Below, in pieces: positions 18,129 to 25,815 of a stretch of 64,000 bases of DNA. Source of the stretch: JAOXRU01 sp965247735 (lineage in GTDB: Bacteria; Bacteroidota; Bacteroidia; Flavobacteriales; Flavobacteriaceae); contig CBDFHN010000002.1 in assembly GCA_965247735.1 (NCBI GenBank), forward strand, positions 248,001-312,000, read 5' to 3'. Position 1 is the stretch's first letter. Each line of letters starts with the position of its first letter. The translations under genes and the position numbers were made by a program. The notes under the pieces were generated by a model. The model had not been told where the DNA came from, did not search any database, and was given only the letters and a program-made list of their open reading frames with translations.

Positions 18129-18935
18129 ATGCAAAACAAACAAGTACTACAATACAAAGGTTACCTAAATACACCTCTATTATGGCAAGATAATGCAGTT
18201 CTTGATATGATTCAGTATCAGATTTCCACCAGCACTAAAAATATATTCATTGAGAATATCACTCTAAATAAACGTTTAGGCAAACGTGTAGAGCAATTTG
18301 TTTTTAATGATTTAAAACAAAATAGCAGTTGTACTATTCTTGCAGAGAACATACAAATAAAAGAAGGAAAACGTACAATAGGAGAATTAGATTGTCTTTT
18401 TAAAGATGATAAAAACACTATTCACTTAGAAATTGTATATAAGTTTTACCTCTATGATAAAAGTGCTGGAACTACTCCCCTTGCACATTGGATTGGTCCA
18501 AATAGAAATGATAGTTTATTAAAAAAAATAGAGAAATTAAAGCATAAACAATTTCCACTCTGTTATCATCCAGAAACAAAAAAAATACTGGAAGAATTAA
18601 CTATAATTCCATCCGAAATCAAGCAATATACCTACTTTAAAGCACAATTGTTTGTGCCTTTAACAATGCCAAAAGAAAAGTTTAGCATCATCAACAATAA
18701 TTGTATTGTTGGATTTTATTGCAATCAGGCCGAGATTCAGCAGTTTAAAACTAGTCTATTCTATATTCCATCTAAAATGGACTGGCTAGCAACTCCATAT
18801 GACGCTGTAGCGTGGCTTTCTTTTGATGATTACATACTTGAGTCCTCAATACTAATAAAAAAGCAACTAGCTCCACTCTGTTGGATAAAAAAGAGTAATG
18901 GAGTACTTCAGAAGTTCTTTTTAACTTGGTGGTAA
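18129..18935 (+). CDS. DUF1853 family protein
   Basis: The 268-residue product begins MQNKQVLQYKGYLNTPLLW, which contains the family signature YxGYLxTPLLW. Later GELDCLFKDD..IHLEIVYKFYLYD (about residues 90-120) resembles the E-x(n)-D-x-E/D-x-K nuclease-like core of the PD-(D/E)XK fold that DUF1853 is thought to have. The function is unknown. I choose the ATG at 18129, downstream of a terminator, over a TTG at 18069 inside that terminator. It is convergent with the DUF3570 gene, leaving only 6 bp. Confidence 0.82.
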   Translation: MQNKQVLQYKGYLNTPLLWQDNAVLDMIQYQISTSTKNIFIENITLNKRLGKRVEQFVFNDLKQNSSCTILAENIQIKEGKRTIGELDCLFKDDKNTIHLEIVYKFYLYDKSAGTTPLAHWIGPNRNDSLLKKIEKLKHKQFPLCYHPETKKILEELTIIPSEIKQYTYFKAQLFVPLTMPKEKFSIINNNCIVGFYCNQAEIQQFKTSLFYIPSKMDWLATPYDAVAWLSFDDYILESSILIKKQLAPLCWIKKSNGVLQKFFLTWW

Positions 18936-18941
18936 TTTTTT

Positions 18942-20384
18942 CTAATCTAACACAAAATTTAAACTAGCAGAAATAATACCAGATTTAAAACTACTATTTC
19001 TTTGGTAAGAAGCATATTTTAAATCGGCACTTTTAAACCAATTATTAGATGCTGAATTAGAATACCTAACTCCAAAACCATACTGATTGGCATTAAATTC
19101 CGATAAATCATAATCAGAGGTATAAAACTCATCAGTAGATAATAACTGGTTATAACCTGCAAAATAATCTGCCTCTGTTTGTGTATAATAACGATAAGAA
19201 GGATACAAGGTAAATGTTCTAGATATTTTAATAGGGACTTCTAGACTTGCCGTGTGAGAACTAATTCCCCAATCATCAAAATAATAACGGTAATAACTTC
19301 TAAGTACAAATATCTCATTGATATAATAATTAAACCGTGCTCCTATAGGGATTTTTGTACGGGTATCTGGTAAACGTTCTATATCGTCAGCTAAATGAAA
19401 GACTCCATTATTTTTTGTATTGGTATAATTAGGGATATCCCTAGGGTCACCAATATAATAATTGGCTCTATCCGCAAAATAAACTCGTTGCATAGGATTA
19501 CCCAACCAGCCATCTTGACGGGTTAAATCTAAAAATACAGAAAACTGTGCGTTTTTACTTAATATTTGAGAAAAACCAAGAGAAATATTATAGGTATTCC
19601 TATTCTCGGTAGTTAAAAAAGTGTTTTTTAAAGAACTCCAAACGGCAGTTCCATTTTTATCTATTATAGCACCATTCTGATCTAAGATATCTACACCTGC
19701 AAAAAAACCATTAGATAAATTTTGATTTGCTTCTGCATAAGAATCTAGCTCAGTAGGGTATTTTGGTCTCCATTGGTCTAGAAAAACATTTGCTTTTACA
19801 GAAAGACTGGTATTTTTCTCATTAAACAAGTAGGTGTAATTTCCTCCTAGTCCAAAAGAGATATAGTCATATTCTGAAGCAAAATTAAGATTAACTCCCC
19901 ATATTTTATTTCTGTCATCTGAGCTATGGCTATAACCAACATTTAGATTAACCCATATATCATGTGCAGAAGCACCTGAAGATTCTATCCATGGACTACC
20001 CGAAACACCTGTATAGCCATTTTCATCATCATCTTCTCCACCTCCAGATGAGGCTCCACTTCCATCAAAAGGATCCAAATTACTAGATGAAGCTGATGTA
20101 TAATCAGAAATACCAAAATCAATAGTTAACACGTCATCATCATTTAGAGGAATAGAAACAACAATAGTTGGTGTTATATCTTTTAGAGACTCATTACCAA
20201 CACCTCCTGTAACTGCAGCATTATCACCCTCTTGCTCATAATAACTCATTAGCAAGGAAACTTCTGTGTTTTCTAACACTCTTTTTTTGTATGTTTTGGT
20301 GTCTTGCTGCTTTACTTCTTGAGCACCCACGGTAAGGGTTATAAAGCTAAGTAGTACAATAAATGGGGATTTTATATTTTTCAT
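18942..20384 (-). CDS. DUF3570 outer-membrane beta-barrel protein
   Basis: A signal peptide (MKNIKSPFIVLLSFITLTVGAQE) precedes about 460 residues of barrel strands, matching DUF3570 (VSLLMSYYEQEGDNAAVTGG and SIPLNDDDVLTIDFGISDYTSAS near the N-terminus, and repeated Y-rich strands). It is the last gene of the operon thioredoxin-ApbE-DUF4266-DUF3570. The conserved linkage suggests an exported, ApbE-dependent redox system in which this is the outer-membrane part; that role is inference. Residues 107-125 form a Ser/Gly/Asp-rich loop. Confidence 0.88.
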   Translation of the reverse strand: MKNIKSPFIVLLSFITLTVGAQEVKQQDTKTYKKRVLENTEVSLLMSYYEQEGDNAAVTGGVGNESLKDITPTIVVSIPLNDDDVLTIDFGISDYTSASSSNLDPFDGSGASSGGGEDDDENGYTGVSGSPWIESSGASAHDIWVNLNVGYSHSSDDRNKIWGVNLNFASEYDYISFGLGGNYTYLFNEKNTSLSVKANVFLDQWRPKYPTELDSYAEANQNLSNGFFAGVDILDQNGAIIDKNGTAVWSSLKNTFLTTENRNTYNISLGFSQILSKNAQFSVFLDLTRQDGWLGNPMQRVYFADRANYYIGDPRDIPNYTNTKNNGVFHLADDIERLPDTRTKIPIGARFNYYINEIFVLRSYYRYYFDDWGISSHTASLEVPIKISRTFTLYPSYRYYTQTEADYFAGYNQLLSTDEFYTSDYDLSEFNANQYGFGVRYSNSASNNWFKSADLKYASYQRNSSFKSGIISASLNFVLD

Positions 20385-20435
20385 TTCAGCTGTATCTGTT
20401 ATTTTATTTCATGAATATCTTGATGCGTTTTTATT

Positions 20436-20648
20436 TTAATTACAACCACATCCACCACCTGTTTTACTGCCATTAGCACCCACAGCAGCTTCTCTATATG
20501 CCAATGCACTGGTTACAAAACGATCGCATTTATGACTCACTAATTTCATATCTGGATCATTTATATTTACTTTTTCATATTCTTTAACAGCAACACATGA
20601 TGTTAAAAACAAAACACCAAATACTAATGGAATAACTTTATTGATCAT
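20436..20648 (-). CDS. Small DUF4266 lipoprotein
   Basis: This 70-residue lipoprotein (MINKVIPLVFGVLFLTSC, lipobox C18) matches DUF4266: EYEKVNINDPDM, SALAYREAAVGANG, and the glycine-cysteine tail TGGGCGCN with two cysteines. Its first codon overlaps the end of apbE by 4 bp (ATGA), and DUF3570 follows after 51 bp. The C-terminal GCGC tail suggests a bound metal or disulfide; its partner is probably the DUF3570 barrel or the flavinylating enzyme. Function is unknown. Confidence 0.88.
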   Translation of the reverse strand: MINKVIPLVFGVLFLTSCVAVKEYEKVNINDPDMKLVSHKCDRFVTSALAYREAAVGANGSKTGGGCGCN

Positions 20649-21631
20649 AGCTTTTTAATTTTTATATTATCAGATGTACTTATTGCACCCGTATCATCAA
20701 TAATGATACATTCTATATTTGGCAATTGGTTAATTCTATTCAATCCTACTTCTGCTCCCATAACAAAAACTGAGGTCGCTAAAGCATCTGCAAGTTCCGC
20801 TTGAGGAGCAAAAACGGTAACACTAGTGATTCCCTGAGTAGGGTATCCTGTTCTAGGATCTATAATATGCGCGTATCTTTTATTATTAATCATTACATAG
20901 CGTTCATAATCCCCTGAGGTAACTACAGCACGATCACTTATAGGTAATAACGCATAAGATGATTTTTTATTTAACGGATTGGTAATTCCTATAGTCCATT
21001 GCTTACCATTAGGTTGTTTTCCCCAGGTATTCATATCTCCAGAAGCATTAATAATGCCTGCTTTAGCACCGTTTTTAATCAATAATTGTTTGGCTTTATC
21101 GGCTGCATATCCCTTACCTATACCTCCAAACCCAATCTTCATTCCTTTATGCTTTAAAAAAACAGTTCTATTTTTTTTATTAAGAATCACAAAAGGGTTG
21201 CCAACTTTTAAAATTGATTTTTTAACTGTTAATGTATCGGGAATTGTTTTCATACTGCCATCAAACTTCCATATTCTATCCATAGCCGCATAACTTATAT
21301 CAAAAGCGCCATCTGTGAGCTTACTAATTTTTTTTGCTCTAGAAATAAGTTGAAATAACTCTAATGAAACGGAAACTGGTTTAATACCTGCACTTGCATT
21401 TATCTGTGAGGTTTCTGAATTTTTATCCCATGAAGAAATCAACTTTTCAATTCTTGTAATCTCAGCTATAGCCGTATTAATATGCTTGTCTGCTTCTATT
21501 TTAGATGTATCAACAATCGATATTTTAAAATCACAGCCCATTAACGTTACCTTACGCCAATAAACCTCCTGTGCAGATACTGATGAAACAACAATGGTAA
21601 TGAATACAAACAAAAGGCATACCTTTTTCAT
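20645..21631 (-). CDS. apbE: FAD:protein FMN transferase (ApbE family)
   Basis: It is predicted to attach FMN covalently to a Thr/Ser of an exported target protein, using FAD. With the ATG at 21631 the 328-residue protein has a signal peptide (MKKVCLLFVFITIVVSSVSAQE) and the ApbE landmarks GFGGIGKGYAADKA, INASGDMNTWG, YAHIIDPRTGYP and ADALATSVFVMG. The reading frame continues upstream to 21724 through a diverged copy of the small-ORF element found before selO; that extension would hide the signal peptide, so 21631 is preferred. It lies between thioredoxin and DUF4266 in one operon. No obvious flavinylation target was identified inside the operon. Confidence 0.9.
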   Translation of the reverse strand: MKKVCLLFVFITIVVSSVSAQEVYWRKVTLMGCDFKISIVDTSKIEADKHINTAIAEITRIEKLISSWDKNSETSQINASAGIKPVSVSLELFQLISRAKKISKLTDGAFDISYAAMDRIWKFDGSMKTIPDTLTVKKSILKVGNPFVILNKKNRTVFLKHKGMKIGFGGIGKGYAADKAKQLLIKNGAKAGIINASGDMNTWGKQPNGKQWTIGITNPLNKKSSYALLPISDRAVVTSGDYERYVMINNKRYAHIIDPRTGYPTQGITSVTVFAPQAELADALATSVFVMGAEVGLNRINQLPNIECIIIDDTGAISTSDNIKIKKL

Positions 21632-21724
21632 GTGTCTATATCTATTTTTATTAAATCGGTCACATGAAATATCGGCATTAGTCATCACCTTGGGTGTAGA
21701 AGTTTTTATAGATGGATGTTTCAT
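21632..21724 (-). repeat. Diverged copy of the sORF element found before selO
   Basis: From 21724 down to the apbE start this 93-bp stretch aligns over its full length with the two 92-bp units at 29769-29952. Shared blocks include ATGAAACATCCAT, TTCTACACCCAAGG, GATGACTAAT and ACCGATTTAATAAA. One extra A in the AATAAAAA run puts the small frame in phase with apbE, so here it reads through as an N-terminal extension (MKHPSIKTSTPK... CDRFNKNRYRHM). The element starts 9 bp after the thioredoxin stop. Confidence 0.8.
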
Positions 21725-21733
21725 AAATACTGA

Positions 21734-22165
21734 TTAGAAAGAGTTAAGTAATGCAATATATTCATTTACTTCTACTTTTTTATAACCAGTTTTTCCTAAT
21801 GCATTTTTATTTTTATCTAAAACCACCACTAAAGGAAAGTATCCGCTGGGATTATAAGTCTCAGCTAGTTTATTGTTTTTTTCTTGTTGAGTAGTAGTTA
21901 ATTTATTCTTTTTACGCTTTGGAAAATCTGCTTTCAGCATAACATAATTGGAAGCGGCATAGGTCTTAAAAACGGAAGTACTCCATACGTTTTTATCTAA
22001 TTTAATGCAAGGACCACACCAATCTGAACCTTGAAAAACCAAAACTACTTTTTTATCTTCCTTTGCTGCTAGTGCAACTGCTTCATCCAAATCTGTTAAC
22101 CATTCTTGAGCAGAAATACTGCTTAGCGTTGACAACAATACACAAAAAAACAATATATATTTCAT
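21734..22165 (-). CDS. Exported thioredoxin-family protein
   Basis: The product has a signal peptide (MKYILFFCVLLSTLSSISAQE) and a thioredoxin fold with active-site WCGPC (C50, C53) and a cis-proline region GYFPLVVVLD. At 143 residues it is a typical single-domain periplasmic thioredoxin. It is the first gene of the operon with apbE, DUF4266 and DUF3570, suggesting it reduces or assembles the other exported components. Its upstream region (22166-22290) shows no clear promoter motif. Confidence 0.9.
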   Translation of the reverse strand: MKYILFFCVLLSTLSSISAQEWLTDLDEAVALAAKEDKKVVLVFQGSDWCGPCIKLDKNVWSTSVFKTYAASNYVMLKADFPKRKKNKLTTTQQEKNNKLAETYNPSGYFPLVVVLDKNKNALGKTGYKKVEVNEYIALLNSF

Positions 22166-22290
22166 TTTTAACTATTTAGGGACTACATCAAATATAACAA
22201 ATTTTATGCCAGTAGTATCCTACAAAATTATAAACCCAAAACATATATGGTAAATACTTATAGAAAAATCAGTATTTAGGTGATACTCTT

Positions 22291-23643
22291 TTACTTCTTA
22301 TTGCGTTTATTGTAATTTTTATCGCCTCTTGTTTTTGGCTTTTTGTATTTCTTTTCAATTTCCCTTCTGTAAGAACCACCTTGATTTATTTTCTGATTCT
22401 TTTCTTTCTTTTCGTGAAAAGCAGGACCAGGAGCATCTAAATCTCCTGTTTTATGAGGATTATCAATTTCAATTCTTTTTGGTCGTTCTTCTGGAGTTAG
22501 ATTTGTTGATATTTCTACAACTTCAGGGAAATCCATTTCTGGAATCTTATAATCCATCAGAGCTTCAATAGCATCTTTATCCTTACGCTCTTTTTCGGTA
22601 TAGAAAAGGATAGAATGCCCTTCCTCCTCTGCTCTTCCTGTTCTTCCAATACGATGCATATAGTTTTCAGGAAAATGAGGCGTATCAAAATTAAAAACAT
22701 GAGTAATTTTGTCTAAATCTAATCCACGAGCCATTACATCTGTAGCTACTAGAATTCTATTAAATCCTTCATCAAATTGCTTAATAGACCGGATCCTATA
22801 ATTTTGAGTTTTATTGGAATGGATAACACAACTTTCGTTTCCAAAACGTTCTTCCATAGTTGCAAACAAACGGTCGGCACTCTTTTTATTCGATACAAAA
22901 ACCAATACTTTACTATAAGTAGTTTTATCTTTTATAAGGTGTGCTAATAAATTGGCTTTAGTATAAAAATTTTCGACAGGATAACATTGTTGAGAAATAT
23001 TATCCAACGGTGTACCACTAACGGCAATAGCAATTTTTTTTGGAGCAATAAAAAAGTCATCAATTAGAGCATCAATATCTTGCGTCATTGTTGCCGAAAA
23101 CATAATGTTTTGACGTTTTTTTGGTAATAAATCAAAGATATTGATTAACTGAAATCTAAAACCTAAATCAAGCATTACATCTACTTCATCTATGACCAGT
23201 TTTTTTACATCTCTAAGCAATAGTGTTTTACTTAACGCCAAATCATACAATCTACCTGGTGTTGCAACTATAATGTCTGTTCCTTGCACTACAGCTTGCT
23301 TTTGCGTATTGATGTTGGTACCACCATATATACCCAAAACTCTTAAGTTTAAGTATTTAGAAAAACGTTCTATTTCTTCTACAACTTGTAAAACCAATTC
23401 TCGTGTAGGTACCATAACCAGCACTCTTGGTGTAACTTGTTTTGAATATTTTAAGCTTTGTAATATTGGAAGCATATAGGCAAATGTTTTCCCAGTTCCT
23501 GTCTGGGCAATACCTACAATATCTGTTCCTGAAAGAACCACAGAAAAAGACTCACTTTGTATTGGTGTAGGTTTTATAAAACCTAAATCTTCAATTGCAT
23601 AATGCAATTGTTTTGAAAGCTTAAATTCTTCGAAAGTTTCCAT
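22291..23643 (-). CDS. DEAD-box-type ATP-dependent RNA helicase with DEVD motif II
   Basis: The 450-residue helicase shows the full SF2 motif set: Q motif (TPIQSESF), motif I AQTGTGKT, Ia PTRELV, Ib TPGRLYD, motif III SAT, motif V VMARGLDLD and VI HRIGRTGR. Motif II reads DEVD rather than DEAD. A basic 70-residue tail (KKEKNQKINQGG...KKYKKPKTRGDKNYNKRNKK) probably binds RNA. I choose the ATG at 23643 (METFEEFKLSKQL) over a TTG at 23664. It likely acts in ribosome assembly or RNA turnover; a second DEAD-box helicase is at 34279. Confidence 0.92.
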   Translation of the reverse strand: METFEEFKLSKQLHYAIEDLGFIKPTPIQSESFSVVLSGTDIVGIAQTGTGKTFAYMLPILQSLKYSKQVTPRVLVMVPTRELVLQVVEEIERFSKYLNLRVLGIYGGTNINTQKQAVVQGTDIIVATPGRLYDLALSKTLLLRDVKKLVIDEVDVMLDLGFRFQLINIFDLLPKKRQNIMFSATMTQDIDALIDDFFIAPKKIAIAVSGTPLDNISQQCYPVENFYTKANLLAHLIKDKTTYSKVLVFVSNKKSADRLFATMEERFGNESCVIHSNKTQNYRIRSIKQFDEGFNRILVATDVMARGLDLDKITHVFNFDTPHFPENYMHRIGRTGRAEEEGHSILFYTEKERKDKDAIEALMDYKIPEMDFPEVVEISTNLTPEERPKRIEIDNPHKTGDLDAPGPAFHEKKEKNQKINQGGSYRREIEKKYKKPKTRGDKNYNKRNKK

Positions 23644-23725
23644 TGCTAATAATAATTTTCGCAAAGATAGACTATCTCAATAGCTTTATACCAATTTAAT
23701 TTCTTTTTTGCCTATTGCTCTAAGT

Positions 23726-23962
23726 TTAATCTTCTGGTAGTGCTTCAAATTCTTTCTTTAAGCCATCAAACCAGGCTTGCATTGCTTCTGGGGACATCAT
23801 TAAACCTTTCATTTTGTCCATCGCAATTAAATGTGCTTCATCAGCTGCTTCAAACATTTCCTTTCCATGTTCTTTACTCATTTTAGCAATTTCTTCAAAT
23901 GTATTTGCACTAAATGCTTTATCACATGCTCCACCTAATTGTCTACAGGTCATTGTCTTCAT
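23726..23962 (-). CDS. DUF1059 family small protein
   Basis: The 78-residue protein matches DUF1059 throughout: MKTMTCRQLGGACDKAF with two conserved cysteines (C6, C13), then NTFEEIAKMSKEHGKEM. A Met/Ala-rich C-terminus ends in an acidic tail. The family is small, soluble and uncharacterised; the invariant Cys pair may bind metal. It stands between the helicase and the MOSC gene with about 80 bp downstream and 160 bp upstream. Confidence 0.88.
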   Translation of the reverse strand: MKTMTCRQLGGACDKAFSANTFEEIAKMSKEHGKEMFEAADEAHLIAMDKMKGLMMSPEAMQAWFDGLKKEFEALPED

Positions 23963-24126
23963 CTCTCAATTTTTTAGATATTTAAATATAGTACAAAAAA
24001 ACAGAGTAGATATTAAAAACTAGCATCTATAAATTATAATCCGTGTATCTGATCCATATATCTGTTAAATTACGAATTTAACAAGTTAAAAACTGGAGAA
24101 TTTGATGTTTTAACACTCCAAAAAGG

Positions 24127-24687
24127 TTAATTTTTACCTTTTACTACTCTTTTATCTGCAAAAGTACTGGCAAGACTAAGTCCTTCTCCTTTTTGAAGTA
24201 ATTCTAATTGATCGCCTACTTGTACGTGTCCAGTATTGATTACTTTAAAATAGATACCTGTTTTTGTTTCATTCCAAAATTGCTTTATAATTGCTGGGTT
24301 ATCAAATCTAATACCCAATTTTGAGCAAGGCTGTCTTACTTTATGTGAAACTTCTAAAACGGCTTCTCCCAATTCATAAATATCACCAATATTGATTTGT
24401 GTTTCATCAATTTCTGAAAGTGTAATGTTTTCTCCAAAAAAACCATGTTCCCAATCTAAATTAGGATAAAGTTCTTTCCAAAATGGATAATGATTCTCTC
24501 CATAAGCATATACTGCTTGGTTAACTCCACCATGATGTTTTCTATTGATAACATTGTCACCTACAACATCTTCTACTCCCAAAAATATTGGTCCATCAAC
24601 AGCTTTTTTAAAGATTCCTGTGGTATGCTCTTTGCCTTTATAAACTAAGGTCTTCTTTTCTCCTAGATTTGTTGAAATAACTTTCAT
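24127..24687 (-). CDS. MOSC-domain protein (YiiM-like)
   Basis: The 186-residue product is a single MOSC domain with HHGGVNQAVYAYG, ENHYPFW and the conserved cysteine in VRQPCSKLGIRF, as in YiiM-type proteins that handle molybdenum-cofactor or sulfur ligands and detoxify N-hydroxylated compounds. I choose the ATG at 24687 (MKVISTNLGEKKTLVYKG). The 30 bp before this start resemble the end of the element in front of apbE and selO (ATTTAATAAAAA...ATAGACA-ATGAAA), possibly a shared translation-initiation region. No neighbouring gene is clearly linked. Confidence 0.85.
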   Translation of the reverse strand: MKVISTNLGEKKTLVYKGKEHTTGIFKKAVDGPIFLGVEDVVGDNVINRKHHGGVNQAVYAYGENHYPFWKELYPNLDWEHGFFGENITLSEIDETQINIGDIYELGEAVLEVSHKVRQPCSKLGIRFDNPAIIKQFWNETKTGIYFKVINTGHVQVGDQLELLQKGEGLSLASTFADKRVVKGKN

Positions 24688-24790
24688 TTGTCTATGTTTT
24701 TTTATTAAATGAGACACTACTATCATAAAGTAGCAGTTTTCTTGCACGCTGTCCTTTATGAATAAATGTTTTATAAATCTATTTGTCTAA

Positions 24791-25636
24791 CTATTTTGAT
24801 AGTACAGCAGAGCCTAGCATTTCTGATGCTTCCATAACAATCATTTTAGCATCTTTATCATATACCTTAACCAATTGTTTTAACACATTCAATCTGTTAT
24901 TTGCTACTGTAACAAAGATAATATCTTTATTATCATTTAATCCCAAATCCTTACCTTTTATAATTGTGCCTGTAACTCCAATTTTATCCTTAATTATAAT
25001 TCCTAGCGGGCTTAACTCCTTATAGGAAACAATATGTATTATTTTTTTACTAGACCTCCCCGTTAAAATTACATCAATCATTTTTGTTGCTGTATAAATA
25101 CTTATCATACTCCAAAGTGCAAGTTCTACACTTTTAAAAACAATAGCAGCAGTAGCTACCACAAATGCATCAATTATTAAAATTATTGATCCTGTTTTAT
25201 ACCGTGTTCTTGCAGCGACTATTCGAGCTATAATTGTTCCTCCACCAGCGGAGCCACCTCCTTTAAATACAAATCCTAATCCTGTTCCTACGGCTACTCC
25301 GCCATATAATGTTGCTAAAATTGGATCTGTACTTAGTGCTTCTAATGTAATAACCTTAGTAAATAATTCTATCATAAGCCCTACAAGAAGTATTGCTATA
25401 GTCGTTTTTAATGCAAAATATCTTCCTAAAAATTTTATGCTAATCAATATCAATGGAAGATTAATAATTCCGAACAAAATCCCCAAAGAGATTCCAAACA
25501 CATGATGCAATATTATAGATAATCCCGTAGTACCTCCAGTTGCTATCTTATTTGGAATTAAAAAACCTACAACTCCAAATGCCATTATTGCACTACCGAT
25601 TACAATAAATAAGTAATTATATATCTCTTTTTTCAT
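24791..25636 (-). CDS. YitT-family membrane protein (DUF2179 C-terminal domain)
   Basis: The 281-residue protein has about five to six membrane helices (residues 8-175; ATGGTTGLSIILHH and GGGSAGGGTIIARIV are the conserved loops) followed by a cytoplasmic DUF2179 domain (about 200-275, DIIFVTVANNRLNVLKQLV). Members of the YitT family are widespread; a transport or ligand-sensing role is suspected but not shown. I choose the ATG at 25636 over a TTG at 25657. It is divergent from topB. Confidence 0.88.
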   Translation of the reverse strand: MKKEIYNYLFIVIGSAIMAFGVVGFLIPNKIATGGTTGLSIILHHVFGISLGILFGIINLPLILISIKFLGRYFALKTTIAILLVGLMIELFTKVITLEALSTDPILATLYGGVAVGTGLGFVFKGGGSAGGGTIIARIVAARTRYKTGSIILIIDAFVVATAAIVFKSVELALWSMISIYTATKMIDVILTGRSSKKIIHIVSYKELSPLGIIIKDKIGVTGTIIKGKDLGLNDNKDIIFVTVANNRLNVLKQLVKVYDKDAKMIVMEASEMLGSAVLSK

Positions 25637-25815
25637 TTCTTTATATTGATCCCGCAAAATTAAGTTAAGTCTATTAAATAGTACTCATGCTACTATGTAT
25701 ATTTTATAAGAAATAGGAGAAATCTGTGATATACTTACTGTAAATAACTTCTGATAATTATAATTTCAAAAAAAAATAATTATACGTAATTTGTCCCAAT
25801 CAAAAAGGATCACAA

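Noticed and set aside
20040..20080. Flavinylation motif in DUF3570 (DGSGAS)
   Set aside because: It resembles the D-x-x-S/T-G-A-T acceptor site but has the wrong spacing and lies in a low-complexity Ser/Gly loop.
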